Positions 24,058 through 34,261 of a DNA stretch of 55,069 nt are shown here, piece by piece. The DNA is from Deinococcus arboris (GTDB lineage: Bacteria > Deinococcota > Deinococci > Deinococcales > Deinococcaceae). How positions within the stretch are numbered: position 1 is the stretch's first letter; the number at the start of each line of letters is the position of its first letter. The stretch spans positions 1 to 55,069 of the forward strand of contig NZ_WQLB01000032.1 in assembly GCF_009755355.1 (NCBI RefSeq). The letters run 5' to 3'. The notes beneath the pieces were generated by a model. The model was not told where the DNA came from. It made no database searches and was given only the letters and a program-made list of their open reading frames with translations. The translations under genes and the position numbers were made by a program.

Positions 24058-27000
24058 TTAGTTGTGGCTCACCACCTCCAGCTTCTCCAGATACGCTGTG
24101 CCGCCTTCGACTTCGGCGGCAAAACCGTCAGCCACGCCAAACACCAGCGTTTCGGCCAGCGTTTCACTCATCAGGTATTCCTGCCAGGCCTCGGCGGCCT
24201 CACGGGCCGTGCCCGTCAAGTCCAAGTGCAGCGCAATCCGGTCCTGCACCTCAAAGCCGGCCTTCTTGCGCGCGTCCTGAACGCCCCGCACCAGGTCGCG
24301 GGCCAGACCTTCCAGTTCCAGTTCGCGCGTCAGCGTGGTGTCGAACGCCACCAGATACCCCGCTTCTTCCTGCGCGGCGAAGCCTTCGGGCGACTTGGCG
24401 TCCACCAGCACCTCGTCCGGCCCCAGCTCAAAGCGCTCGCCGGTTGGGGCGATCACCTCGAATTGCTGGCCGTCGCGCACAAAGCGGGCGATGTCGCTGG
24501 CGTCGGCCGCTTGCAGGGCCGCGCGCACCTGCGGAACGGCCTTGCCAAACTTCTTGCCCAGCAGCGGCAGATTAGGGCGCAGCTGGTAGCTCACCAATTC
24601 GGCGTACTGGTCAATCAGCTCGACCTCTTTGACATTCAACTCTTCCTTGATCTGCTCGGCAAAGCGGCCCAGCGCCTGGGTTTGCTCGGCCGTGCGGGCG
24701 CGCAGCATCACCTTGGGCAGCGGCTGGCGCTGACGCAGACCAGTTTGGCCCCGCACCGCGCGGCCCAGACTGACCACCCGCAGCACCGCGTCCATCTCGC
24801 CGACCAGCACCGGCGCACTCAGCGTCTCGTCGACCTTGGGCCACTCGGTCAGGTGCACACTCTCGGGCGCGTCCAGCACCAGCGAGCGCACGAGGTTGCC
24901 GTACAGCGTCTCGGCCAGGAAGGGCGTAAACGGCGCCGTCAGTTGTGTCACCGTCACCAGTGCGAAGTGCAGCGTGGCGTAGGCGTTGTGGTCCACCTGG
25001 CCGCCCTCACCCCAGAAGCGGCGGCGGTTGCGCCGCACGTACCAGTTGCTCAGGTCCTCGACCACGAAGTCCTGCAGCGCCCGGCTGGCCCCCGTGGGGT
25101 CGTAGTTCTCCAGACGGTCAGTGACGGCCGCAATCAGCGCCTGCACCTTGGCCACCAGCCAGCGGTCCACCTCGGGGCGCTCTGGTAGCGGCGCAGCGGC
25201 CTTCAGGTCGGGCTTATCCAGGTTCGCGTACAGCACGAAAAACGAATATGTATTCCAGAGGGTCAGGAAGTAGCTGCGGAACGCCTCGCCGACCAGATTC
25301 ATGCCGAAGCGGCGGCTCAGTTCAGGCGGCGCAGACACATACATGTACCAGCGGGCGGCGTCGGCGCCGTACTGCTCGAAGACGTCCCAGGGGTTCACGA
25401 CATTGCCCTTGCTCTTGCTCATCTTGGCGCCCTTCTCGTCCAGGATGTGGCCGGAGCAGATCACGGACTTGTACGCCACCGAGTCAAAGACCATGGTGCC
25501 AATCTGGTGCAGCGAGTTAAACCAGCCGCGGGTCTGGTCGATGGCCTCCGCGATGAAGTCGGCTGGAAAGCCGCCCGCCTCGAACCGCTCCTTGTTCTCG
25601 AAGGGGTAATGGTGCTGCGCGAACGGCATGGAGCCCGAGTCGTACCAGACGTCCATCACGTAGGGCGCGCGCCGGAACGTCTTGCCGCCTTGCTCGAAAC
25701 TGATGTCGTCCACGAAGGGGCGGTGGGGGTCGAAGTCGGGGCCGGTCAGCTCCGGGCGCCCGCTCAGTTCGGCGAGTTCGGCGTAACTGCCCACCACGCG
25801 GTATTCACCGTCCTCGGCCTCCCACACCGGCAGCGGCGTGCCCCAGTAGCGGCTGCGCGATACGTTCCAGTCGATTAGGTTATCCAGCCACCCGCCGTAG
25901 CGCCCGTTCTTGATGTGTGGCGGGTGCCAGTCGATGGTCTGATTCAGCTCGATCAGCCGCGCCTTGAGGCGGGTGTTGTTCAGGTACCAGCTCTCGGTGG
26001 CGTAGTACATCAGCGGGGTGCCACAGCGCCAGCAGTGCGGATAAGCGTGCAGGAAGTTCTTTTCCTTCCACATCAGGCCGCGCGCGCGCAGGTCGCGCAC
26101 GATCTCGGTGTTCGCGTCCCGGAAGAACACGCCGGCCCACGGCCCAAAGCGGTGCTTGCCCTCGCCGTCCACGCCCACGATGACCGGAAAGCCGTAGTTC
26201 CGCGCCAGACGCATGTCGTCCTCGCCGAAAGCCGGCGCCGTGTGCACGATGCCGGTGCCGTCACTGTCACTGACATAGGTGTCGAGACCAGCAAACCAGA
26301 TGGAACCACTGGTTGATATTTTCAGAGCGTCTTGCCAGCCTAGCAGGCTTTGATCTGCAAAGTAATCTGCACCGCCATTAAAACTATTGACGAAATCAAT
26401 CAACGCTTCAGTTGTTCCAAAATCTGATTCAACCAGTTTTCGATGTTCAGAGCCAACAACATCTGAAGTTTGATATTCATCAACCCATTTTTTTGAATCA
26501 GCCCACGAGAGGGAAGTGGCAAGTGTTACCGCTGTAGAATATTGACGCCATAGCGCTTCAAAAGGTGCGATGTAACTTACACGTTCTAGCTCGGTACCTT
26601 TGAACGTTTTCACGACCTCGGCGTCTTCACCCAGCACTTCATGTTTCAGGCTGGCGGCCAGGACCAGCACTCGCCCCTCCTTGTCTTTCGCTGCCACATA
26701 CTCGAAGTCCGGGTGCAGAGCCACGCCCACGTTGTAGGGCAGGGTCCACGGCGTGGTCGTCCAGACCAGGAACGCCGCGCCGTCCGGCAGGCCCAGGGCG
26801 CCGGGGTCTCTCAGCGCAAACGGCACGTACACGCTGGGGTCCTGAATGTCTTTGTACCCCTCGCTGACCTCCGCATTGCTGAGGGTGGTGCCGTCTTTCG
26901 GGCAGTAAGGCGCCACACGGAAGCCCCGGTACAGCAGGCCTTTGTTGTCCAGTTCCTTGACGCTCCACCACACACTCTCGATGTAGTCCTTATGCAACGT

Positions 27001-27453
27001 CAGGTAGGCGTCGTCCAGGTCCACCCAGTAGCCCATGCGCTCGGTAAATTTGCGCCATTCCGCCTCGTATTCAAAGACGCTGGCGCGGCATTCGGCGTTA
27101 AAGCGGTCAATGCCGTAGGCCTCGACTTCGCGTTTGGAGTTCAGGCCCAGCTTCTTCTCCACGCCCAGTTCCACCGGCAGGCCGTGGGTGTCCCAGCCGG
27201 CCTTGCGCGGCACATGGTAGCCCTGCATGGTGCGGAAGCGCGGAAACAGGTCCTTAAAGGAGCGGGCCTGCACATGGTGAATGCCCGGCTGCCCGTTGGC
27301 CGTGGGCGGGCCCTCATAGAACGTAAAAGTGGGCCCGCCCTTGGTCTGCTCCAAGGAGCGCTCAAAGATGCGCCCTTCGCGCCAGAACGTCAGGATGTCC
27401 TGCTCCAGCGCCGGGAAGTTGGGGTTGTTTAGGACAGGTTTAAAGGTGGTCAT
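24058..27453 (-). CDS. ileS: Isoleucyl-tRNA synthetase with an unusual AT-rich insert
   Basis: 1131 aa, class I synthetase of the eukaryote-like type used by Deinococcus/Thermus. It charges tRNA-Ile and edits mischarged valine. The HIGH-box equivalent is PGIHHVQARS (about 56-65), the editing (CP1) region runs from about 190 to 420, WDVSRSRYWG-like WNVSRSRYWGTPLPVW follows, KMSKS lies at 677-681, and the anticodon domain extends to the C-terminus. Between KGTELERVSYIAPF and GLDTYVSDSDGTGIVHTAPA, in CP1, the DNA (about 26286-26600) drops to about 41% GC over 26341-26580 by my count, with A/T-ending codons (ATA, TCA, CTA, AAA) foreign to the neighbours. This stretch (about residues 300-388) is in frame without stops. 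The family normally has only a few tens of residues there and a total of about 1040-1080. A T-box leader precedes the gene. Confidence 0.95.
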   Translation of the reverse strand: MTTFKPVLNNPNFPALEQDILTFWREGRIFERSLEQTKGGPTFTFYEGPPTANGQPGIHHVQARSFKDLFPRFRTMQGYHVPRKAGWDTHGLPVELGVEKKLGLNSKREVEAYGIDRFNAECRASVFEYEAEWRKFTERMGYWVDLDDAYLTLHKDYIESVWWSVKELDNKGLLYRGFRVAPYCPKDGTTLSNAEVSEGYKDIQDPSVYVPFALRDPGALGLPDGAAFLVWTTTPWTLPYNVGVALHPDFEYVAAKDKEGRVLVLAASLKHEVLGEDAEVVKTFKGTELERVSYIAPFEALWRQYSTAVTLATSLSWADSKKWVDEYQTSDVVGSEHRKLVESDFGTTEALIDFVNSFNGGADYFADQSLLGWQDALKISTSGSIWFAGLDTYVSDSDGTGIVHTAPAFGEDDMRLARNYGFPVIVGVDGEGKHRFGPWAGVFFRDANTEIVRDLRARGLMWKEKNFLHAYPHCWRCGTPLMYYATESWYLNNTRLKARLIELNQTIDWHPPHIKNGRYGGWLDNLIDWNVSRSRYWGTPLPVWEAEDGEYRVVGSYAELAELSGRPELTGPDFDPHRPFVDDISFEQGGKTFRRAPYVMDVWYDSGSMPFAQHHYPFENKERFEAGGFPADFIAEAIDQTRGWFNSLHQIGTMVFDSVAYKSVICSGHILDEKGAKMSKSKGNVVNPWDVFEQYGADAARWYMYVSAPPELSRRFGMNLVGEAFRSYFLTLWNTYSFFVLYANLDKPDLKAAAPLPERPEVDRWLVAKVQALIAAVTDRLENYDPTGASRALQDFVVEDLSNWYVRRNRRRFWGEGGQVDHNAYATLHFALVTVTQLTAPFTPFLAETLYGNLVRSLVLDAPESVHLTEWPKVDETLSAPVLVGEMDAVLRVVSLGRAVRGQTGLRQRQPLPKVMLRARTAEQTQALGRFAEQIKEELNVKEVELIDQYAELVSYQLRPNLPLLGKKFGKAVPQVRAALQAADASDIARFVRDGQQFEVIAPTGERFELGPDEVLVDAKSPEGFAAQEEAGYLVAFDTTLTRELELEGLARDLVRGVQDARKKAGFEVQDRIALHLDLTGTAREAAEAWQEYLMSETLAETLVFGVADGFAAEVEGGTAYLEKLEVVSHN
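26286..26600 (-). other. AT-rich, codon-atypical segment inside ileS
   Basis: Hand count gives 99 G+C of 240 over 26341-26580 (about 41%), against clearly higher GC in the rest of the gene. The encoded residues (about 286-389) include AVTLATSLSWADSKKWVDEY and ALIDFVNSFNGGADYFADQS. They look like a folded alpha/beta piece with hydrophobic periodicity, not low-complexity sequence. No intein splice motifs, stop codons, terminal repeats or target-site duplication are visible. Confidence 0.7.
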
Positions 27454-27541
27454 AGGGGCTCCGGGTCAGGGAAATGGAGGGGGGCGCAGGGCAGAGGAGA
27501 GCGGGGGTCACCCGCATCCGGATGCTGGGTTGGATGGTCAC
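27440..27541 (-). CDS. Possible leader ORF overlapping the ileS start
   Basis: 33 codons from a GTG that has GGAGG 9 nt upstream. It runs through the region between the T-box terminator and ileS and stops (TAA) at 27440-27442, 14 nt inside ileS in another frame. It contains three Ile codons (ATC, ATC, ATT). The peptide (VTIQPSIRMRVTPALLC at its start) matches nothing I know. The good Shine-Dalgarno and the overlap suggest coupling, but the frame could be open by chance in GC-rich DNA. Confidence 0.25.
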   Translation of the reverse strand: MTIQPSIRMRVTPALLCPAPPSISLTRSPYDHL

Positions 27542-27565
27542 GGCCTTTCACCTCCAAACGAACAA

Positions 27566-27601
27566 GCGGCACGTCTCAGCGTGTGTGCTGGGACGCGCCG
27601 C
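27566..27601 (-). terminator. T-box regulated terminator hairpin
   Basis: 15-bp near-perfect stem with a 6-nt loop and an interrupted T tract (TTGTTCGTTT), just after the T-box sequence. Confidence 0.7.
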
Positions 27602-27856
27602 CTGAAACAGACGTTGCGTGGTACCACCCAACTTCGCCAGTCGCCTGGCCTCGTTGCGACCCTCTGCCGGGGGGTGTCCGGGTGGGTCTAGTCAGCCACG
27701 TCTGAAGGAGGCCTTTCTTCCACCGGCGCGGGAGGTGATCTTCGGAAGTCGCGGCTGGCTGGTCAGGCTTTCACCGTCCCTGACTCGCTTTTGCGCTGCC
27801 CAGCGGCTCCTACTGTCCTCGCGGTCGCCCTGCGTTGTCTCACCCGCGCGGGGTGA
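27566..27856 (-). ncRNA. T-box leader (riboswitch) of ileS, isoleucine-specific
   Basis: Read on the minus strand from the likely start near 27856. Stem I shows GCGAGGACAGTAGGAGC (the GAGGA/AGTA element), GGTGAAAGCC in the distal loop region, and GAAGATCACCTCC, where ATC (27737-27739) followed by A is the expected Ile specifier. The T-box sequence TGGGTGGTACCACGC (27616-27630) matches the family consensus (GGGTGGNACCGCG) and forms the antiterminator bulge that pairs with the uncharged tRNA CCA end. A 15-bp hairpin (27566-27601; GCGGCGCGTCCCAGC against GCTGAGACGTGCCGC with G-U/wobble pairs) followed by TTGTTCGTTT is the terminator. Uncharged tRNA-Ile would therefore raise ileS expression. Confidence 0.85.
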
Positions 27857-27862
27857 GCCTGT

Positions 27863-27892
27863 ATGGTAGGCCCGCCAGGGGCCGGCGGTCAA
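27863..27892 (-). promoter_or_regulatory. Promoter of the ileS T-box transcript
   Basis: TTGACC (27887-27892) and TACCAT (27863-27868) on the minus strand are separated by 18 bp. The start would fall near 27856, just before stem I of the T-box. Confidence 0.65.
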
Positions 27893-27984
27893 TCTGAACC
27901 GCGCGCCCGTCGCCCGTGGGGTATGCTCCACGCACACGTCCCTGGTGCCCGCGTCTACTTTTTCTCACCTCGCGCATGTGTTTT

Positions 27985-28011
27985 GAGGCGGCGAATGTAT
28001 ACAATCGCCTC
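27985..28011 (+). promoter_or_regulatory. Likely promoter region of the transaldolase-rho operon with dyad
   Basis: GAGGCG (27985-27990) and CGCCTC (28006-28011) enclose TGTATACA (27996-28003), itself palindromic, and a TACAAT -10-like box (28000-28005). A GGGAGAA site precedes the ATG at 28026. No clear -35 is visible, so an operator overlapping the -10 is possible. Confidence 0.4.
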
Positions 28012-28025
28012 TAGGGAGAACGGTT

Positions 28026-30040
<2,015 letters not shown>

Positions 30041-30067
30041 GCGCCCTTCTCTTTTCGGAGTTCACCC

Positions 30068-31417
30068 TTGTCTCTTATCCGCTCCCGCGGCGTGACGCGA
30101 CTGGCCACCCTGTGCAGCCTCCTGCTCGCCGCCCCTGTTTCTGCCCAGACTATTTCGCCGCTGGCCCACCTGCTGGCCCCGCCGCCTTTGGCACACGCGC
30201 CCGACGTGGTGCTGACGCGCGACACTGGCGAGCGCCGGGTGCAACTGGTCACCGACGGCCGCACCTCGGCCGCGCAACTCGCGCGGCGCTACGGCGTCGC
30301 CCGCGGCCGCCTGACCGCCCTGGGGGGCGCTCCCGGCGTGCGGGTGTGGGACTTGGCCCTGGCTCCAGTCACCGCGCAGCGTGCGCCGGCCAAGCCGGCC
30401 TCGGTCGAAACCTACCGTGTGAGGCCCGGCGACACGCTGGCTGGTGTGGCGGCGCGTTTTGGCCTGCCCCTGGTGGACCTGCTGGGCGTCAACTTGGACC
30501 GTACCAGCCTGGACCGCCTGATTCCCGGCACGGCCCTGAATATCCCGACGGGGCCACGCGGCCTGCTCGTGCGTATCAAGCCGGGCCAGAGCGCTCTGTC
30601 GCTGATCGCCGGGTACGGCGCCGACCTGGTGGCCACCGCCCAGGCCAACGACGTGCTCCCCACCGAGCTTCGGGTCGGTGACACCCTGCTGCTGCCCGGC
30701 ATCCGCGCCGAAGGCTTTGCCGAGGCCCTGGCCCAGCGGCGCGAGGCCGAGCGCCGAGCCGCCCTCCTGGCCCAGCGCCAGGCCCAGTACGAACGCTTTC
30801 TAACCTGGAAAAAGGGCCGTGAACGCGCCCGCCTGGAAGCCCGCTACGAGGCCCAGGAAAGGTACGAGCAGTACCTGGCCTGGAAAAACAGCCCTGAGCG
30901 TCAGGCCCGCATTCAGGCCTACGAACGCCAGGCGCAGTACGAGGCCGCGCAGGCCGCCGCCCAGGCCCGGGCGCGCGCCGCTGCGAGTGCGCAGGCCGTT
31001 ACGCCTCAGGCCAGCGCCCAGATGGCCGGCACCGGCAGCCGCACCCTGGCCTGGCCCATGCGCAGCTACCGCCTGACCAGCCGCTACGCCGAACGCGACA
31101 TTGAGTTTCACCGTCAGGTGTTTCACGGCGGCATTGACCTGGCCGCCCCCTACGGCACGCCCATCTACGCCGCCGCCGACGGCACCGTGACGGAAAGCGG
31201 CTACGGCGACTACGGCCTGAACGTCTACACCACCGCCGGCAGCAGCCTGCTGATCTACGGGCACATGAGCCGCGCGGCGGTGGTGGCCGGGCAGCAGGTC
31301 ACCCAGGGGCAACTGCTGGGCTATATCGGCTGCACCGGCATCTGCACCGGGCCGCACCTGCACTTCGAGGTGCGCCTCTCGGGTCAGACCGTGGACCCCC
31401 TGGCCCTGCTGCCATGA
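30068..31417 (+). CDS. LysM and M23-family murein endopeptidase
   Basis: 449 aa, exported. The signal peptide spans about 1-26 (TLCSLLLAAPVSAQT). Two LysM-like modules follow: YRVRPGDTLAGVAARFGLPL (from about 118) and VRIKPGQSALSLIAGYGADL (from about 166). A charged, Tyr/Gln/Arg-rich helical linker (about 218-310) contains two imperfect copies of a 25-residue unit (YERFLTWKKGRERARLE... and YEQYLAWKNSPERQARI...). The C-terminal LytM/M23 domain (about 330-449) keeps HGGIDLAAP (His353, Asp357) and HLHFE (His430, His432), so it should be an active zinc D,D-endopeptidase. It starts at TTG with a GGAG site, 27 nt after rho, and overlaps the next gene by 4 nt. Confidence 0.9.
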   Translation: MSLIRSRGVTRLATLCSLLLAAPVSAQTISPLAHLLAPPPLAHAPDVVLTRDTGERRVQLVTDGRTSAAQLARRYGVARGRLTALGGAPGVRVWDLALAPVTAQRAPAKPASVETYRVRPGDTLAGVAARFGLPLVDLLGVNLDRTSLDRLIPGTALNIPTGPRGLLVRIKPGQSALSLIAGYGADLVATAQANDVLPTELRVGDTLLLPGIRAEGFAEALAQRREAERRAALLAQRQAQYERFLTWKKGRERARLEARYEAQERYEQYLAWKNSPERQARIQAYERQAQYEAAQAAAQARARAAASAQAVTPQASAQMAGTGSRTLAWPMRSYRLTSRYAERDIEFHRQVFHGGIDLAAPYGTPIYAAADGTVTESGYGDYGLNVYTTAGSSLLIYGHMSRAAVVAGQQVTQGQLLGYIGCTGICTGPHLHFEVRLSGQTVDPLALLP

Positions 31418-31827
31418 CCGACCCCGCGCCAGCGGCCCTGCATCTGCTTGTCGTGGACGACGAGGAGCAGATTCTGGAACTGCTGGACCTGACCCTCAGC
31501 CTGCAGGGCTTCCGGGTGACTACAGCCCCCAGTGGCCCGGCGGCCCTGGAGCGTCTCAGCGGCGCGACCTTTGACGTGCTGGTGCTGGACGTGCTGATGA
31601 CCCCCTGGGACGGCTTCGAGACGGTCGAGCGCATGGCCCGGCACCTGGGCTCTGCCTTGCCCCCCGTGGTCTTCTTATCAGGACTAGCCCATCCGACCCC
31701 GCCGCCAACCCTGAACCCCCGGTTGCTCGACCACTACCTTCTGAAACCGTTCCGGCCCTCGCAACTGGTGGAGGCTATCCGGCGGGCCCACGCCGCTGGC
31801 CCACTGGGCAGGACAACTGAATTCTGA
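31414..31827 (+). CDS. Single-domain response regulator
   Basis: 137 aa receiver-only protein. [20 protein letters not shown] has the acidic pair (about 9-10), [20 protein letters not shown] the phosphorylation Asp (about 55), VVFLSGL the switch Ser, and [15 protein letters not shown] the Lys. The loop after the switch residue ([15 protein letters not shown]) is longer and Pro-rich compared with CheY. The start codon overlaps the murein hydrolase stop (ATGA), so it is the last gene of the transaldolase-rho-M23 operon. Its stop codon lies in the left arm of a terminator. No partner kinase is in the operon. Confidence 0.88.
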   Translation: MTDPAPAALHLLVVDDEEQILELLDLTLSLQGFRVTTAPSGPAALERLSGATFDVLVLDVLMTPWDGFETVERMARHLGSALPPVVFLSGLAHPTPPPTLNPRLLDHYLLKPFRPSQLVEAIRRAHAAGPLGRTTEF

Positions 31828-31873
31828 CCCCATAGGCTCTACCCAATTGACCCTACTCGTGGGGTCAGTTTTT
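31824..31873 (+). terminator. Terminator of the transaldolase-rho operon
   Basis: CTGACCCCA (31824-31832) and TGGGGTCAG (31860-31868) form a perfect 9-bp stem with a 27-nt loop, followed by TTTTT (31869-31873). The stop codon of the response regulator lies in the stem, and pdxS begins only 16 nt after the T-run. Confidence 0.7.
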
Positions 31874-31888
31874 CTTTATCGTGCCTCC

Positions 31889-32779
<891 letters not shown>

Positions 32780-32781
32780 GC

Positions 32782-33387
32782 GTGTCCGCTGGCCCCCGCA
32801 TTGGCGTGCTGGCCCTCCAGGGTGCGTACCGCGAACACCGTCAGCGCCTGGAAGCCCTGGGCGCCCAGGTGACCGAGGTGCGACTGCCAGGTGACCTGGC
32901 GGGTCTGCGCGGCCTGATTCTGCCGGGCGGTGAAAGCACCACTATGGCCCGCCTGATGACCGAATACCGCCTGTGGGGGCCGGTGCGTGACTTTCATGCG
33001 GCTGGTGGCCACCTGTGGGGCACCTGCGCGGGCGCCATTCTGCTGGCCCGCGAAGTTCAGGGTGCGCCGCCGCAATTTGGTCATCAGGACAGCCTGGCCC
33101 TGCTGGACGTGACAGTGCAGCGCAATGCCTTTGGCCGGCAGATTGATTCCTTCACGACTGAGGTGCGGGTGAGTGGCCTGGATGCCCCGCTGCCGGCTGT
33201 GTTTATCCGTGCGCCAGCATTCGCCCGGACAGGGGAGGGGGTCGAACGGCTGTGCTCCTACGAAGGGCAGACGGTGGCGGTGCGCCAGGGCACCATCCTC
33301 GCGACGGCCTTCCACCCCGAGCTGACCGGTGACCTACGCCTGCACGAACTGTTTGTCAATGAGTTGCGAGAGCCTGTCGCCAGCTGA
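32782..33387 (+). CDS. pdxT: Pyridoxal 5'-phosphate synthase, PdxT (glutaminase) subunit
   Basis: 201 aa class I glutamine amidotransferase that feeds ammonia to PdxS. It begins IGVLALQGAYREHRQRLEAL; LILPGGESTTMARLM lies near 46-60. The nucleophilic Cys is in LWGTCAGAILLA (about 74-85), and the His/Glu pair in ATAFHPELTGD (about 173-183). The start is a GTG 2 nt after pdxS, so the two subunits are co-translated. Confidence 0.96.
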   Translation: MSAGPRIGVLALQGAYREHRQRLEALGAQVTEVRLPGDLAGLRGLILPGGESTTMARLMTEYRLWGPVRDFHAAGGHLWGTCAGAILLAREVQGAPPQFGHQDSLALLDVTVQRNAFGRQIDSFTTEVRVSGLDAPLPAVFIRAPAFARTGEGVERLCSYEGQTVAVRQGTILATAFHPELTGDLRLHELFVNELREPVAS

Positions 33388-33449
33388 TGAAACAACTTTG
33401 TCTGGAGAGAGAATTCTAGTCTTTCCAGGCAAAACTACATTGGCAGTTA

Positions 33450-33470
33450 GACAATAGATTCACGATATTC
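33450..33470 (-). repeat. 3'-end palindromic element, copy C (degenerate)
   Basis: It contains AATAGATTCACGAT on the plus strand, the core of the family, but the outer hairpin arm is lost. It lies 63 nt after pdxT, in the orientation shared by the other copies relative to the gene upstream. Confidence 0.5.
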
Positions 33471-33517
33471 AGACTCTATAAGGACGCCGGTGCTTCCCCT
33501 TCCCCTATGCTGCACCG

Positions 33518-34261
33518 ATGGCGGCGACCATTTTTCAGCGTGGCGGCGCGACCCTGCACGTCGAGCAAACCGGCACCGGACACCGCAGCGTGATTTTTAT
33601 TCACGGGCTCAGTGGCTCGCGGCGGTGGTGGCGGTTCAACGTGGCCGATCTTCACAAGGACCACTGCGTGTACACCTTGGAACTCAGTGGGTACGGCCGG
33701 GCGTGGCGCCAGCGGGCTCTGGGCGTGCGGGCAGCGGCCACCCTGATTGCCGAGTGGATAGAAGACGCGGGCTTAGAGGACGTGACGCTCGTCGGCCATT
33801 CGATGGGGGGGCACATCAGCATGCATGTCGCCTCACGCTGCGCCGAACGGGTCACCGGACTGGTGCTGGTGTGTGCCAGCGGCCTGCTGCGTGCCAATGC
33901 CTACCGCGCGGCGCTGCACCTGCCCCGCGCGGCGCTGGTGGGAGACCGCCGTTTTCTACCCACCATCTTGCGGGACGCGGCGCTGGCCGGGCCGCTGAAC
34001 CTCTGGCGCAACGCCGTGGACCTGCTCAAAGACTCTGTTCAGGACAGCCTGCCGGGCATCCGGGCGCGCACCCTGATTATCTGGGGCGAGCGCGACGTGC
34101 TGGTGCCCCTGGCGCTGGGCCAGTTGCTGCACGAGGCGTTGCCGGGCTCGCAGTTCGAAGTCATTCCGCGCGCCGGGCATGTGGTCATGGTGGACGCCCC
34201 CAGGGCCTTTAACGGGCTCCTGCGTGCCTTTCTGGACCGGCAGGCCGAGGCGCGCGCTTGA
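33518..34261 (+). CDS. Alpha/beta hydrolase
   Basis: 247 aa. An oxyanion-hole loop IFIHGLSGSRRWWRF (about 26-40), nucleophile elbow LVGHSMGGHIS (Ser about 96), acid IWGERDVLVPL and His RAGHVVMVDAP (about 224-234) give a complete triad. A Trp/Arg-rich region after the HG motif and a short cap are typical of small esterases or C-C hydrolases. The substrate is unknown. TATGCT (33506-33511) ends 6 nt before the ATG. The stop overlaps the TTG start of a second hydrolase, so this is a tandem pair, perhaps an old duplication. Confidence 0.88.
   Translation: MAATIFQRGGATLHVEQTGTGHRSVIFIHGLSGSRRWWRFNVADLHKDHCVYTLELSGYGRAWRQRALGVRAAATLIAEWIEDAGLEDVTLVGHSMGGHISMHVASRCAERVTGLVLVCASGLLRANAYRAALHLPRAALVGDRRFLPTILRDAALAGPLNLWRNAVDLLKDSVQDSLPGIRARTLIIWGERDVLVPLALGQLLHEALPGSQFEVIPRAGHVVMVDAPRAFNGLLRAFLDRQAEARA

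Noticed and set aside
26286..26600. Intein or group I/II intron in ileS
   Set aside because: The insert is about 100 codons or fewer, in frame, and lacks splice-junction Cys/Ser...His-Asn motifs, a homing endonuclease and intron RNA motifs.
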